DNA from: SpSt-1165 sp964391725
Lineage (GTDB): Bacteria > Chloroflexota > Anaerolineae > Anaerolineales > Anaerolineaceae
DNA length: 64,000 bases
Reading direction: 5' to 3'
Assembly (NCBI GenBank): GCA_964391725.1
Contig: CAYMNB010000003.1
Span: 1 to 64,000 of the forward strand
Part shown: positions 8,252 to 17,353 of the stretch, in pieces
Layout of the letters: each line of letters begins with the position of its first letter
How positions within the stretch are numbered: the first letter of the stretch is position 1
Notes under the pieces: model-generated
The model's input: the letters and a program-made list of their open reading frames with translations, nothing else
The model's database searches: none
What the model was told of the DNA's origin: nothing
Made by a program: the position numbers and the translations under genes

Positions 8252-9532
8252 TCAATCGTCAACCTCAACCAACCTGTATTCTCTTTTCCCACGGCGAAGC
8301 ACAAGATATTTTCCCTCTACCAGCATCGGCAAATCGATCAAAACTTTTTCGTCATCGATGCGGTTATTATTTATCGAAATTCCTCCATTTTTTATCAGGC
8401 GACGTGCTTCCCCTTTTGACGAACTCAAGCCAGTATCCATTATGAGATCGGTGACATAATAATCAGGAGTCAGCAGCTTGGATTTGGTAACTTTTGCTCT
8501 CGGTACATCTGAAAAGATGTCACTGATATCATCAGCATTCAAACCTTCGATATCACCACCAAAGAGAACCGCTGAAGCTCTTTCAGCCTTCGCCAAACCG
8601 CTTTCGCCGTGTATCATTTTCGTGACAGATACTGCCAGTTCCTTTTGAGGAATTCTGGCTTCTGGAGTTTGCTCCATTTCATGTTGTAACGAATCAATCT
8701 CTTCCTTCGACAGCCAGGTAAAGATTTTTAGATAGGAGACAACGTCACGATCGTCGACGTTATACCAGAATTGGTAGAATTTATAGGGTGAGGTTTTCTT
8801 TTCGTCCAGCCACACAGACTCACCAGAAGCCGTTTTCCCGAATTTCGTTCCATCCGCCCTGGTGATGAGAGGGTATGCCAGTGCATGGACTTTTTTCGCG
8901 TCCGCACGGCGATTCAACTCTATACCGGCGGTGATATTACCCCATTGGTCGCTACCCCCTGTTTGTAATGTGCAGCCATGTGTGCGCTGCAGATGCAGAA
9001 AATCATAGGCCTGAAGCAGCATATAGGAAAATTCTGTGTAAGAAATGCCTTGATCGCGTTCAGTACGGCTCTTAACAGAATCTTTTGCCATCATATAATT
9101 AACTGTAAAGTGTTTTCCTACCTCTCGCAAATAGTCAAACATGCTCAATGGTTGCAGCCAATCTATGTTATTGAGCAACTTGGCGGGGTTTGATTTGACC
9201 TCGAAGTCCAGCAACTTCGCCAATTGGGGTCGTAAATTCTCTGTGTTCGCATGAATTTCCTCAATGGATAATAACGGCCGTTCCGCCGATTTACCTGAAG
9301 GATCCCCAATCAAAGCAGTGCCCCCGCCCGCAAGAGCAATGGGTGTATGCCCCATGCGTTGAAAGCGCGCCAACGCCAACAGAGGAACCAGATTGCCGAT
9401 ATGGAGACTGTCACCTGTTGGGTCAAAACCGTTGTACAGGGTGACTCTCCTTGAATCTAAATAATCATCAACCCCTTCGGTTTCTTCTTGAATTAATCCG
9501 CGCCACCTTAATTCCGATAATATATCACTCAT
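8252..9532 (-). CDS. tyrS: Tyrosyl-tRNA synthetase
   Basis: Charges tRNA-Tyr with tyrosine (class I synthetase, cytosol). The 426-residue protein has the HIGN signature within DSLHIGNLVPLLAL near residue 43, KFGKT near residue 230, and a C-terminal S4 RNA-binding domain starting around SSSKGEARRLIKNGG. The length matches bacterial TyrRS. The ATG follows GAGGTATAGGTAGG. I looked for a T-box leader upstream and saw none. It is separated from the upstream operon by a hairpin terminator at 9629-9670. Confidence 0.97.
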   Translation of the reverse strand: MSDILSELRWRGLIQEETEGVDDYLDSRRVTLYNGFDPTGDSLHIGNLVPLLALARFQRMGHTPIALAGGGTALIGDPSGKSAERPLLSIEEIHANTENLRPQLAKLLDFEVKSNPAKLLNNIDWLQPLSMFDYLREVGKHFTVNYMMAKDSVKSRTERDQGISYTEFSYMLLQAYDFLHLQRTHGCTLQTGGSDQWGNITAGIELNRRADAKKVHALAYPLITRADGTKFGKTASGESVWLDEKKTSPYKFYQFWYNVDDRDVVSYLKIFTWLSKEEIDSLQHEMEQTPEARIPQKELAVSVTKMIHGESGLAKAERASAVLFGGDIEGLNADDISDIFSDVPRAKVTKSKLLTPDYYVTDLIMDTGLSSSKGEARRLIKNGGISINNNRIDDEKVLIDLPMLVEGKYLVLRRGKREYRLVEVDD

Positions 9533-9628
9533 CCTACCTATACCTCACACCGAATTCCTCACTACGAGGTCTCTTAATAATACGGATTACACCACGTTGT
9601 GTCAATCACAATGACAGCATCAATCCCG

Positions 9629-9670
9629 CATAAAACAAGCCTGCCAAAAAATTGGCAGGCTTGTTTTATG
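9629..9670 (-). terminator. Intrinsic terminator of the osmC operon
   Basis: A 19-bp perfect stem (9629-9647 with 9652-9670) with a four-base loop lies just after the OsmC-family gene on the minus strand. The A/T-rich outer stem supplies the T-rich 3' side. It separates the seven-gene operon from tyrS. Confidence 0.85.
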
Positions 9671-9681
9671 TTACTACCTAT

Positions 9682-10086
9682 CTATGCTTCAATAATAGTA
9701 ATTCTCGTGACGAATTCTATCGCAGGATCCAGGCTGGCTTTCACCGAACAATATTTATTGGCAGATAAATCAACCGCTTTTTCAACCTTATCCCGGTCCA
9801 GTTCTTCACCTTTGAAAATGTATTCCATTTCGATCCGTGTGAACTTCTGGGGATAGGAATCTGCCCGTTCTGTCCGAATCGCAATTTCAAATTCTTTGAC
9901 CTTTTCACGCTTCTTAAGCAACACGGACATACAGTCCATGCCGGTACAGCCGCCAAGTCCCATCAATACCATTTCCATTGGGCTTGGTTCAGACTCTTCT
10001 TTCCCACCCATTTTCACGGGAAACTCTTTTTCAGATATACCGGTGAAGGACATGCCCTCACCGTTCCAGGTAACTTTTGCATCCAT
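9682..10086 (-). CDS. OsmC family protein
   Basis: A 134-residue protein of the OsmC/Ohr superfamily, thiol-dependent peroxidases and relatives that reduce organic hydroperoxides. It has the family pattern of a first Cys in GLGGCTGMDCMSVL on the central helix, preceded by PSPMEMVLMGL. The usual second reactive Cys near the C-terminus appears as the Cys in NKYCSVKASL. I chose the ATG at 10086 because AAGGAGA lies before it inside the end of tsaD; a start 33 bases further up would overlap tsaD. It is the last gene of the operon. Confidence 0.9.
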   Translation of the reverse strand: MDAKVTWNGEGMSFTGISEKEFPVKMGGKEESEPSPMEMVLMGLGGCTGMDCMSVLLKKREKVKEFEIAIRTERADSYPQKFTRIEMEYIFKGEELDRDKVEKAVDLSANKYCSVKASLDPAIEFVTRITIIEA

Positions 10087-10091
10087 ACTAA

Positions 10092-11141
10092 TCAATCTCC
10101 TTTTGCTGCCAACCGCCACGAAGGGCGTACGTCCAATTCCAACGAAGGCTCAATGCCTTTCACCAAGCGATAATACCCGGCCGCTGCAATCATGGCAGCA
10201 TTGTCTGTACAATATTTAAGCGGCGGGATGAAAACATCAACCGGGCTATGTTCAACAATCTCTTTTCGCAACCTGACGTTGGCTGAAACCCCACCAGCGA
10301 TGAGGATCGATTTCGCACCAGTTGCTTCCGCCGCCCTGATAGTTTTTGCTACCAGAACATCAACAACCGCCGCTTCAAAGCTGGCAGCAATATCATTCAC
10401 CGGAATAGCACGACTGATGTGCTCTGAATTTTGCAGCTCATACTCTTTCACCAAACGCAAAACTGCGGTTTTGAGGCCGGAAAAGGAAAAATCCCAGGAT
10501 TGATCCATCAAAGCACGTGGAAAATGGATCGCTTGCGGGTTTCCTGAATGGGCAGCTTTTTGTATGGCCGGCCCTCCGGGATATCCCAGCCCCAGCAACC
10601 TTGCAACTTTATCAAAAGCTTCACCAGCAGCATCGTCAAGCGTAGCGCCCAACCTTGTATAATCGAGGTGATCCTTTACCAAATTCAACTCAGTATGACC
10701 GCCAGAAACAATCAATGCCATAATTGGAAATCCCGGCACCTTTTTTTCTTCTTCTTCATACAACCAGGAAGCATAGATATGGCCTTCTAGATGGTTCAGG
10801 TTAATCAAAGGAATGCCGGTGGATTGAGCAAGACCTTTTGCCATATTGATTCCCACAACAAGAGACCCGGCCAAGCCCGGACCCTGTGTAACTGCGATGG
10901 CGTCGATATCGGATATCGACAGATGAGCATCTTTTAATGCCTTTTCGACTACGGAATAGATTGTCACAACATGCTGCCGCGAGGCCATTTCTGGAAACAC
11001 ACCGCCATATTGGGCGTGTAATTCGACCTGGGAAGCCACAATATTTGACAATATCTTTCGCCCGTTTTCCACAACCGAGGCGGCGGTTTCATCACATGAT
11101 GTCTCTATACCCAAAATTCGAACGGTATCTGTCGTGTTCAT
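10092..11141 (-). CDS. tsaD: tRNA N6-adenosine threonylcarbamoyltransferase
   Basis: Transfers the threonylcarbamoyl group to A37 of ANN-decoding tRNAs (t6A synthesis, with TsaB, TsaE and TsaC elsewhere). The 349-residue protein starts with ILGIETSCDETAASVV, followed by GGVFPEMASRQH and the metal-binding NHLEGHIYA (HxxxH). GGHTEL and the C-terminal AGGVSANVRLR and CTDNAAMIA complete the Kae1/TsaD signature. Its start overlaps the stop of the M24 peptidase gene by four bases (ATGA), so the two are probably translationally coupled. Confidence 0.97.
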   Translation of the reverse strand: MNTTDTVRILGIETSCDETAASVVENGRKILSNIVASQVELHAQYGGVFPEMASRQHVVTIYSVVEKALKDAHLSISDIDAIAVTQGPGLAGSLVVGINMAKGLAQSTGIPLINLNHLEGHIYASWLYEEEEKKVPGFPIMALIVSGGHTELNLVKDHLDYTRLGATLDDAAGEAFDKVARLLGLGYPGGPAIQKAAHSGNPQAIHFPRALMDQSWDFSFSGLKTAVLRLVKEYELQNSEHISRAIPVNDIAASFEAAVVDVLVAKTIRAAEATGAKSILIAGGVSANVRLRKEIVEHSPVDVFIPPLKYCTDNAAMIAAAGYYRLVKGIEPSLELDVRPSWRLAAKGD

Positions 11142-12373
11142 GACTTTAAGTGTATCACCAACTCCATAGGATAATCAACAAGGGTCTCAAAATCGCCGTC
11201 ATTCTTCATCACAAAGGTATCTTCCAGGCGGATACCAAACCCCTGGGATGGAAAGTATAATCCCGGCTCAATGGTGAACACTGCACCCGGTTGCAATGTA
11301 TCATCTTCGCTGGCGGTCATGCCACAAAAAGGCGATTCATGCACATGCATACCAATGCCATGGCCGACACTATGTACATATCCTTCCTGTGTACCCGGTA
11401 CATTCTCGATAGTTGGATATCCCATCTCCCGAAAAATTTCACAGGTCAGTTTTTGGCTGTCTCTAAAAGGCGCATTGATGGTTAACTCTTTCACAACACG
11501 CTGATAGGCATCCTTTACTCGGTCGTAAGCAGCCTGGATATGATCCGGCGCGTAACCGACGCACCACGTCCGCGTAAAATCATGATAGTATCCTCCGCCT
11601 CGTTCGCAGGGAAAAATATCAAAAACGATCGTTTCTCCGGTTTTAATATAATCCTCAGGATTCCCCGCGCTGTGCGGAATACCGGCATCACGGCCAATGG
11701 AAAAGATCACACCTTCGGGATTTTCCAATCCTACTTCATTCAGCCAGAGGTCAATTTTGCGTTTAACCATACCAATGGTGACTGGATCGTCCTGTGAATC
11801 TACCAAAACACCTTTTTCTTCTCTGCAGCCGGCAAGGTAATTCTCTACGCGTGATACAACCTCAACGGTTCCCTCCCCGACTTGCTTGATATGGTCGATT
11901 TCTTCCGAATCTTTGGTAAGCATTGCTTTTTGTAAAACATTGCTTTTCCGATTGCCAATAAATCGATATTCGGGATACAACGATCGAAAATTATCCACCA
12001 GAGGCAGAAAGCTATTCAACTCCTTTTCACCATAGAGCAAAATCCCTCCCTGTTTGAAACCAACGCTTTGGAACATGGCTGCCAAGCGATTTGCTATCGC
12101 TATATCTTCATCGTTATTGGCTTGCTTTAAAAATTGCTTGAGCGGGAATTCATCATATAATTTCACGGCAAAACCAGATTTTAGTGCTTCCTCGCGTTCC
12201 ATCGCTCCGCAGAAAATCACCGGTTCCGCACCTTTCACAATTACAACATCAGCATTGGTTACATGCCCCGACCCTGTCAGGTACACCATGAAGGGATTGT
12301 GTTGCCCCGCACCAGTTACCCAGATAGCATCAACATCCTTAGTGGCCATCAATTGTGGAATTTCATTCTTCAT
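11138..12373 (-). CDS. M24 family metallopeptidase (Xaa-Pro aminopeptidase-like)
   Basis: Predicted to remove N-terminal residues next to proline. The 411-residue protein has an N-terminal creatinase-like domain followed by a pita-bread catalytic domain with all five metal ligands in order: Asp in VFDIFPC, Asp in YYHDFTRT, His in GHGIGMHVH, Glu in TIEPGLYF, and Glu in IRLEDTF. I chose the ATG at 12373, which has AGGAG upstream. A start 51 bases earlier would lie deep inside the preceding gene. The chosen start overlaps the preceding stop by 11 bases. Substrate specificity is inferred from family. Confidence 0.88.
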   Translation of the reverse strand: MKNEIPQLMATKDVDAIWVTGAGQHNPFMVYLTGSGHVTNADVVIVKGAEPVIFCGAMEREEALKSGFAVKLYDEFPLKQFLKQANNDEDIAIANRLAAMFQSVGFKQGGILLYGEKELNSFLPLVDNFRSLYPEYRFIGNRKSNVLQKAMLTKDSEEIDHIKQVGEGTVEVVSRVENYLAGCREEKGVLVDSQDDPVTIGMVKRKIDLWLNEVGLENPEGVIFSIGRDAGIPHSAGNPEDYIKTGETIVFDIFPCERGGGYYHDFTRTWCVGYAPDHIQAAYDRVKDAYQRVVKELTINAPFRDSQKLTCEIFREMGYPTIENVPGTQEGYVHSVGHGIGMHVHESPFCGMTASEDDTLQPGAVFTIEPGLYFPSQGFGIRLEDTFVMKNDGDFETLVDYPMELVIHLKS

Positions 12374-12794
12374 AAGTTTCTGTATCTCCTGCCTTTTTAG
12401 TTGGATTGAAACGGCTGCGTTCAATCATCCGAATTAAAGCCTCTATTCCCACCAGGACAACAAGAAGCAAAAAAGCTGTTACCCCGTCAAAAACCTTCCC
12501 CATCAACAGCCACACCAGCAAATTTATGTAAAACGCCATCTCCAGACTCTCACGAATGGAGGGGATGATACTGAGTTCTCTGTCACGTTCTATGCGCTGG
12601 TTGATTAAAGAAAAAATCGGTATGAACATCGCTGAAACAGCAATGAATAACGCAAAGAAGAATAACCAGCGGGGGCCAATTGTGGGCGGAAGATATAAAA
12701 TGATCAATCCAAGCCCGCTCCATCCAATCAGAGAGAGAAGAGTGCAGAAGAAGACAAGCGGCAGAATTGGTTTGTTACTCACGATTTGGTTCAT
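12363..12794 (-). CDS. Small multi-pass membrane protein
   Basis: A 143-residue protein with about four hydrophobic segments (around residues 11-31, 38-58, 86-100 and 105-125) and a charged C-terminus (RMIERSRFNP onward). I do not recognise a family. The ATG at 12794 is preceded by GAAAAGG and lies inside the end of the upstream glycosyltransferase gene (20-base overlap). Its place in the middle of a glycosyltransferase operon suggests a helper role at the membrane, which is inference. Confidence 0.7.
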   Translation of the reverse strand: MNQIVSNKPILPLVFFCTLLSLIGWSGLGLIILYLPPTIGPRWLFFFALFIAVSAMFIPIFSLINQRIERDRELSIIPSIRESLEMAFYINLLVWLLMGKVFDGVTAFLLLVVLVGIEALIRMIERSRFNPTKKAGDTETYEE

Positions 12795-14289
12795 CCTTTT
12801 CAGTCCAATTATATTGGTAAACCGCCATATTTGCATGTTCATGGAGGCGGACTGTTTCGCCTTCTGATTGGTAGATTAAGTCAGTTTTTAACGTTAAGGT
12901 GTTATACCACTCGGGAAATGTCATCAGATATTCTGCTCCACTTTTTTCAATCAGCCTAATCAAAGCTTCTTCATCTCGAATTACAGGGATTACTTCAGGA
13001 GATATTAATCCCGCCAGATCAAAAATGTCACGATCTCCGAAATATCCCAAAGCACCGATATCATGGGCGGCTATATAAGCATCATCAGGAAGATTCATCT
13101 GAACCCATCTGGCTGTCACCACCATCTCTTCATGGATAATGGCAACATCATCACGATACGTCTCCATACCCAACCACCAGAAGCCTGCCGTCAGCAGGCT
13201 GATGGAAGCTCCAACACCAAATTGAATCAGTTTTTTTGTTCGCTCAGTCACCCGTATGGCCATCAATCCCCGGAATGTTCCCAGCAAGCCCAACAAAAAG
13301 AATACGGGCATCACCGGCATCATGTAGCGCCCATGGTGATAAGTTACTGGCAAGCGCAACGCATAGATTGCCACATAGCCCACTGCCCATAAAAACAAAG
13401 CGACTTCCAGCCATCTCCTTTTCTTAATGGCAAAGAAAACTTCAAAGATAATACCAGGGATTAGCAGAACAGCAGCGCCAACAAAAGGTTGAAAAAGCAG
13501 ATTGCCAAACCTTGATAGTAATGGCTGATTGAACAATACGGCATATTCCGCCTGTTTGGCGTAGAAAGTATTGGGGAACAGTGTACCAGCCGTTTGAAAA
13601 TTAAAGGCCAGATAACCAGCCACAACCGGCAGCCACCCTAACAAGAATTTACTGATGGCAAGCAAAATTTCGTGTCTCTTTTTTGAAAGGATAATGGTGA
13701 ACATAACAGGCCCAAGCAATGTAAGCCCATCAGGACGCACCCAGATAATGACACCTGAAAGAAAGCCGATGAGTGCGTAATAATTTCCCTTCGCCAAAAG
13801 CAGTGCCACAAATAAAAACAAAGCCACAAACAACATAATTTCCATGCCCGAAAGCGCTGCCCAGATCATGTGCCATTCAAGCAAGAAGAAGGCACCAAAC
13901 CCAAAAACTACGGAACGGTTAACTGAGCTCATTCGATCGCTTTTTATCAGGCTGATGGCAAGTTGTTGAAAACAGAAGGCTGCACTCACAAATAAAGTGA
14001 GACCAACGACGAATGTTCCCCAAAACGGACCACTGCCAAGCAAATGGAAGACTGCTAACAATCCTGTCCAAAGCGGCGCGGTGGAACCCCCGGAAGTTTT
14101 ACCGGGGACAAAAGAAAATTCTCCAAAGACAGCCAGGTTGCGTGCGTAGGTCTGGTGAATCCACGCATCGTCTAAAGGATAACCAAATTCTCCGATGTAG
14201 TCGTGAGACACCGCCAGGTAAACGCCACATGAGACCAAACCCACGATAATTAAAACCAGATAAATCGCCCGATCACTTTTGAAATTCAT
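12775..14289 (-). CDS. Polytopic membrane glycosyltransferase (GT-C fold)
   Basis: A 504-residue protein with about ten or more membrane segments and a soluble C-terminal domain of about 120 residues after the last one. In the first extracytoplasmic loop it has GYPLDDAWIHQTYARN, the acidic DD motif expected of GT-C enzymes that use polyprenyl-phosphate-linked sugars. It starts one base after the stop of the upstream glycosyltransferase gene. Likely job: adding sugars to a lipid-linked glycan or cell-surface polymer on the outer side of the membrane. Donor and acceptor are unknown. Confidence 0.75.
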   Translation of the reverse strand: MNFKSDRAIYLVLIIVGLVSCGVYLAVSHDYIGEFGYPLDDAWIHQTYARNLAVFGEFSFVPGKTSGGSTAPLWTGLLAVFHLLGSGPFWGTFVVGLTLFVSAAFCFQQLAISLIKSDRMSSVNRSVVFGFGAFFLLEWHMIWAALSGMEIMLFVALFLFVALLLAKGNYYALIGFLSGVIIWVRPDGLTLLGPVMFTIILSKKRHEILLAISKFLLGWLPVVAGYLAFNFQTAGTLFPNTFYAKQAEYAVLFNQPLLSRFGNLLFQPFVGAAVLLIPGIIFEVFFAIKKRRWLEVALFLWAVGYVAIYALRLPVTYHHGRYMMPVMPVFFLLGLLGTFRGLMAIRVTERTKKLIQFGVGASISLLTAGFWWLGMETYRDDVAIIHEEMVVTARWVQMNLPDDAYIAAHDIGALGYFGDRDIFDLAGLISPEVIPVIRDEEALIRLIEKSGAEYLMTFPEWYNTLTLKTDLIYQSEGETVRLHEHANMAVYQYNWTEKDEPNRE

Positions 14290-14290
14290 A

Positions 14291-15907
14291 TCATTTGGTT
14301 TCCAATATTTTCCATTCAGAGGTTTGTTCGATCACCACGAAAGAATCACTGAGTTCTGGATTGGCAAACAAATCTGACAGACCTGGCGGATGGTTTTTTT
14401 GTAAAACCAAATATGTTCCTCGATAACGGTTCATTGCTGCCAAAAGCACTTTTTCATCGCCATTGGGAATGACCAGCGCAGGCCGGTTTGATACCCAGTG
14501 AAAGCTGGGTGGGTCATTGATAAAGATGATGTCCTCCTCCCAAACACCATTCATGGAGAGTCCTTTATCTATAGCTATAAATTCTTTCGCAGGTTGCCTC
14601 CAAGCCAACGGTTGATCAAACTCTCCGACCACACGTATTGAGAATAAATACAAGGAAATTACTCCCGTTATCACTACAAGCATCACCAACACCAAGTTTT
14701 CCAACTGGTGTTTTGCCACGTTTTTGTTTGTCGGTAATTTCGTAATAACTTCCTTCAGTCCGACTGCCGTCATGATCCATACAAAGACAGAAAAAGCACT
14801 GGATGCGTGTAAAAAACCTCCCCGGCTGGCAGCAAAGGGGAAAAGCATACTCATAAAGCCCAACAGAATTCCGTAACCAATCAGATTGTTGATAACCCAG
14901 GTCTGGTGTTTTTTCTTCATCACACCAACTACAAAAAAAGGGAGAAAAATGATCATGGTCTGCACACCAGCAAAAGTCAAGAAATTATTACCCAAAGATG
15001 ACAGTCGTGCTGAAATAATAGATAAGGTCCCTTGGGAAAGCCATCGCTGTGGTGTTAAAACGCTGGCAGGAAAGGAGAATAGATCGTTGTAATTGGTCAG
15101 CCAAAGGCTTAGCGATGAGCCAGGCGGTGTTAAGCTTCCCCACAACGAGACATTGCGCATGTACCAGGGAAACATAACCAACAAATAGGTGCCAACAGAG
15201 GTTAGCGATACAGCAATGTAAGCTTTCCAAGGGTACCCGGCACTCCCACGGCACTTATAGAAGGTGACAAAATAGAACACCGGGATCATAATCGCCCAAA
15301 GGAGACCCTCCGCCCTTGATAGATGCAACAATCCCGCCAAAAGCCCGGCAACAGCGGCATTTACAAACAAAGGGCTTTTGGGTGATTTACGGCAAACAGT
15401 TGACAAACAATAAAAATACCCGAAACCGGCAACCATCACCAAGCCGAAGGATTCAATGGCTGAATAATAGACCAGGTAATACCCCCCAAACATGGCAATC
15501 AACGCTGCTGCAAAAGCGTATTTTTTTTCAAGCGAAGTTCTACCTGCGTAACGGTAAACAAGAAGGGGAATAAAAGCGCTGATAAGCGCCATTGGTAGAG
15601 CGCCTGCCAGGTAGGTGTTTTGGGCAAAAAGCACCATCCCGCTGGCAGCGAGAATGGAAGGCAACGGCATCCAATAAGTATGGGACGGATTAGGGAGTCC
15701 CGCAGGATCGTCAAGATAATGCCAGATAAATTGATCCCAAAAACCTTCACCAGCGTAGAGCGACCGGGCACCGACAGCGTAATAAGATTCATCCATGTAG
15801 CCCGGTGCACCACGAATACTCGCTGTGATCAGAAAAAGGGAAAGGCTCAATAGGAATAAAATCAGGTGGGTAAGGAATTCGGCTTTTGAGAACCTTTCAC
15901 AACTCAT
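14291..15907 (-). CDS. Polytopic membrane glycosyltransferase (GT39/GT83-like, GT-C fold)
   Basis: A 538-residue protein with many hydrophobic segments. After the first membrane helix the loop reads GAPGYMDESYYAVGARSL, the acidic loop of the ArnT/PMT-like group, followed by DPAGLPNPSHTYWMPLP. The C-terminal 110 residues are soluble. I chose the ATG at 15907, giving an 11-base overlap with the previous stop. An in-frame start 36 bases earlier is possible. It belongs to the same operon as the two other glycosyltransferase genes. Confidence 0.75.
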   Translation of the reverse strand: MSCERFSKAEFLTHLILFLLSLSLFLITASIRGAPGYMDESYYAVGARSLYAGEGFWDQFIWHYLDDPAGLPNPSHTYWMPLPSILAASGMVLFAQNTYLAGALPMALISAFIPLLVYRYAGRTSLEKKYAFAAALIAMFGGYYLVYYSAIESFGLVMVAGFGYFYCLSTVCRKSPKSPLFVNAAVAGLLAGLLHLSRAEGLLWAIMIPVFYFVTFYKCRGSAGYPWKAYIAVSLTSVGTYLLVMFPWYMRNVSLWGSLTPPGSSLSLWLTNYNDLFSFPASVLTPQRWLSQGTLSIISARLSSLGNNFLTFAGVQTMIIFLPFFVVGVMKKKHQTWVINNLIGYGILLGFMSMLFPFAASRGGFLHASSAFSVFVWIMTAVGLKEVITKLPTNKNVAKHQLENLVLVMLVVITGVISLYLFSIRVVGEFDQPLAWRQPAKEFIAIDKGLSMNGVWEEDIIFINDPPSFHWVSNRPALVIPNGDEKVLLAAMNRYRGTYLVLQKNHPPGLSDLFANPELSDSFVVIEQTSEWKILETK

Positions 15908-17195
15908 AGTTTTCGCCTGGATGTTCCAACGTATACATCTCATGATACCAAAGCTTTACATTACGGAACAACCACCACCGAACCCAATATAGGTTTACTG
16001 CCAGGAAAACGGCTATCGGAAAAACAAAGAGGAAAGATGTTATATCAGGCAGTCGATTAAGCAGCCAGGGATACGCCAAAGTCAGCGAAAGTATCACTAC
16101 CCCAATCCACCGTCCGCCGCTTTTTCGTCTATCCTCCCAAATTATGAGCAGGAATAAAAGCGTTGTTGCCACAGGCAGCAGATTGATCGGTTTTAACCAC
16201 AAAGTCAACAGAGATTCCAGTACCAGAGTAAGGTGGAATGTCCAAAGGAACGGGGTGTATTCTGAAAATTTCGCAAGTACCCATTCGACCAAAAGAATCA
16301 AAAGCGCTAAACCGAAAACAAATTGAGGCAGCAAGAAAGAGGACGGCAAAATCTCTCTCAACACTTCCGGCAAGAGACCAAATCCATATTGACCAAAATA
16401 AACAAACCACATACGTAAGTAGCCGACAAACCAACCCGCATCCAATAATGCTACAGCAAATCCTAATAAAATAATCGTCCCCAGGAACCACCCCGTAAGA
16501 GCCAATCGTTTTTGCCGAATTGACCAAACAAGCAGAAAAAGCATGGTTAACCAACCCCAAAACGGAAACATTGTCATTAGTGCCAACAGTACACCAGCCA
16601 GTTCATCTGCTTGTCGTTTTATTGCCACCATTGCAGCAAATAGAAAGAAGAAGGCGATTGCTATGCTGCTTCCGCCAGTTACGGCGAGAAATGAGGGATA
16701 AGCCACCAAAATAACGCTTACTCCTGCTGCAAAATAAAAGAAGTTGCGTCTACGTATTTGCTTAATGAGCGAGACTCCCGAAATGGCAACGAATACCAGG
16801 CAAAGCAATTGTAAGGTCATCCACCACGAGGCAGCAACCATAAAGTCCTGCACAAACAAAAAGGGTAGAAAAAAGACCAAACCATACAGGGGGGTTCTTA
16901 AAAATAAATTCTCATTTTTCGCTGTGTAGGTTACACCGTAAGTGGTGTTTGCAAAATTCGCGATGCTTTCTCTCATTTCCTCACCATAGGGATTTGTTCC
17001 ATCGATCAAAAAAGCCCTGAATGAATACCATGGCGTGAGGAAGTTACTAAGTTGCTGAGAATTTGAAAGATAACGATAATTTAGCCCTTGGACAGTAACG
17101 ATCAGTACGATTATCGCAATGTAAAAGAGTAGCCATTTTAAAAAGAGCTGTACTTTTGGAGGGATAAACGATATTATTCGGCGGATTTTTTTCAT
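15897..17195 (-). CDS. Polytopic membrane protein, GT87-like mannosyltransferase family
   Basis: A 432-residue protein with about ten hydrophobic segments. The first large loop contains DGTNPYGEEMRES and LRTPLYGLVFFLPF, resembling the DUF2029/GT87 group of polyprenyl-phosphate mannose-dependent transferases. I prefer the ATG at 17195, which gives a basic start (MKKIRRI) before the first helix. A GTG at 17282 would add 29 hydrophobic residues but has no ribosome site. It is the first gene of the seven-gene minus-strand operon and is divergent from murA. Confidence 0.68.
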   Translation of the reverse strand: MKKIRRIISFIPPKVQLFLKWLLFYIAIIVLIVTVQGLNYRYLSNSQQLSNFLTPWYSFRAFLIDGTNPYGEEMRESIANFANTTYGVTYTAKNENLFLRTPLYGLVFFLPFLFVQDFMVAASWWMTLQLLCLVFVAISGVSLIKQIRRRNFFYFAAGVSVILVAYPSFLAVTGGSSIAIAFFFLFAAMVAIKRQADELAGVLLALMTMFPFWGWLTMLFLLVWSIRQKRLALTGWFLGTIILLGFAVALLDAGWFVGYLRMWFVYFGQYGFGLLPEVLREILPSSFLLPQFVFGLALLILLVEWVLAKFSEYTPFLWTFHLTLVLESLLTLWLKPINLLPVATTLLFLLIIWEDRRKSGGRWIGVVILSLTLAYPWLLNRLPDITSFLFVFPIAVFLAVNLYWVRWWLFRNVKLWYHEMYTLEHPGENYEL

Positions 17196-17353
17196 ACAAT
17201 CAACTCGCAATGTGCCAGATAGGGCAATTATACCCACACATCCTGTTATGATGGCCGCAAATACAGTCCATATAGCAAACACTGGCAGAACGTCCAGAAT
17301 TCATATCTTCGTTATAGTACAATAATCGCAAGAATATATGTAAGGAGAATGAC

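Noticed and set aside
9533..9628. T-box riboswitch in front of tyrS
   Set aside because: No specifier stem or conserved T-box sequence is visible and the leader is short.
17196..17282. GTG start for the first glycosyltransferase gene
   Set aside because: It adds a hydrophobic stretch without a ribosome site; the later ATG gives a normal basic start before the first helix.
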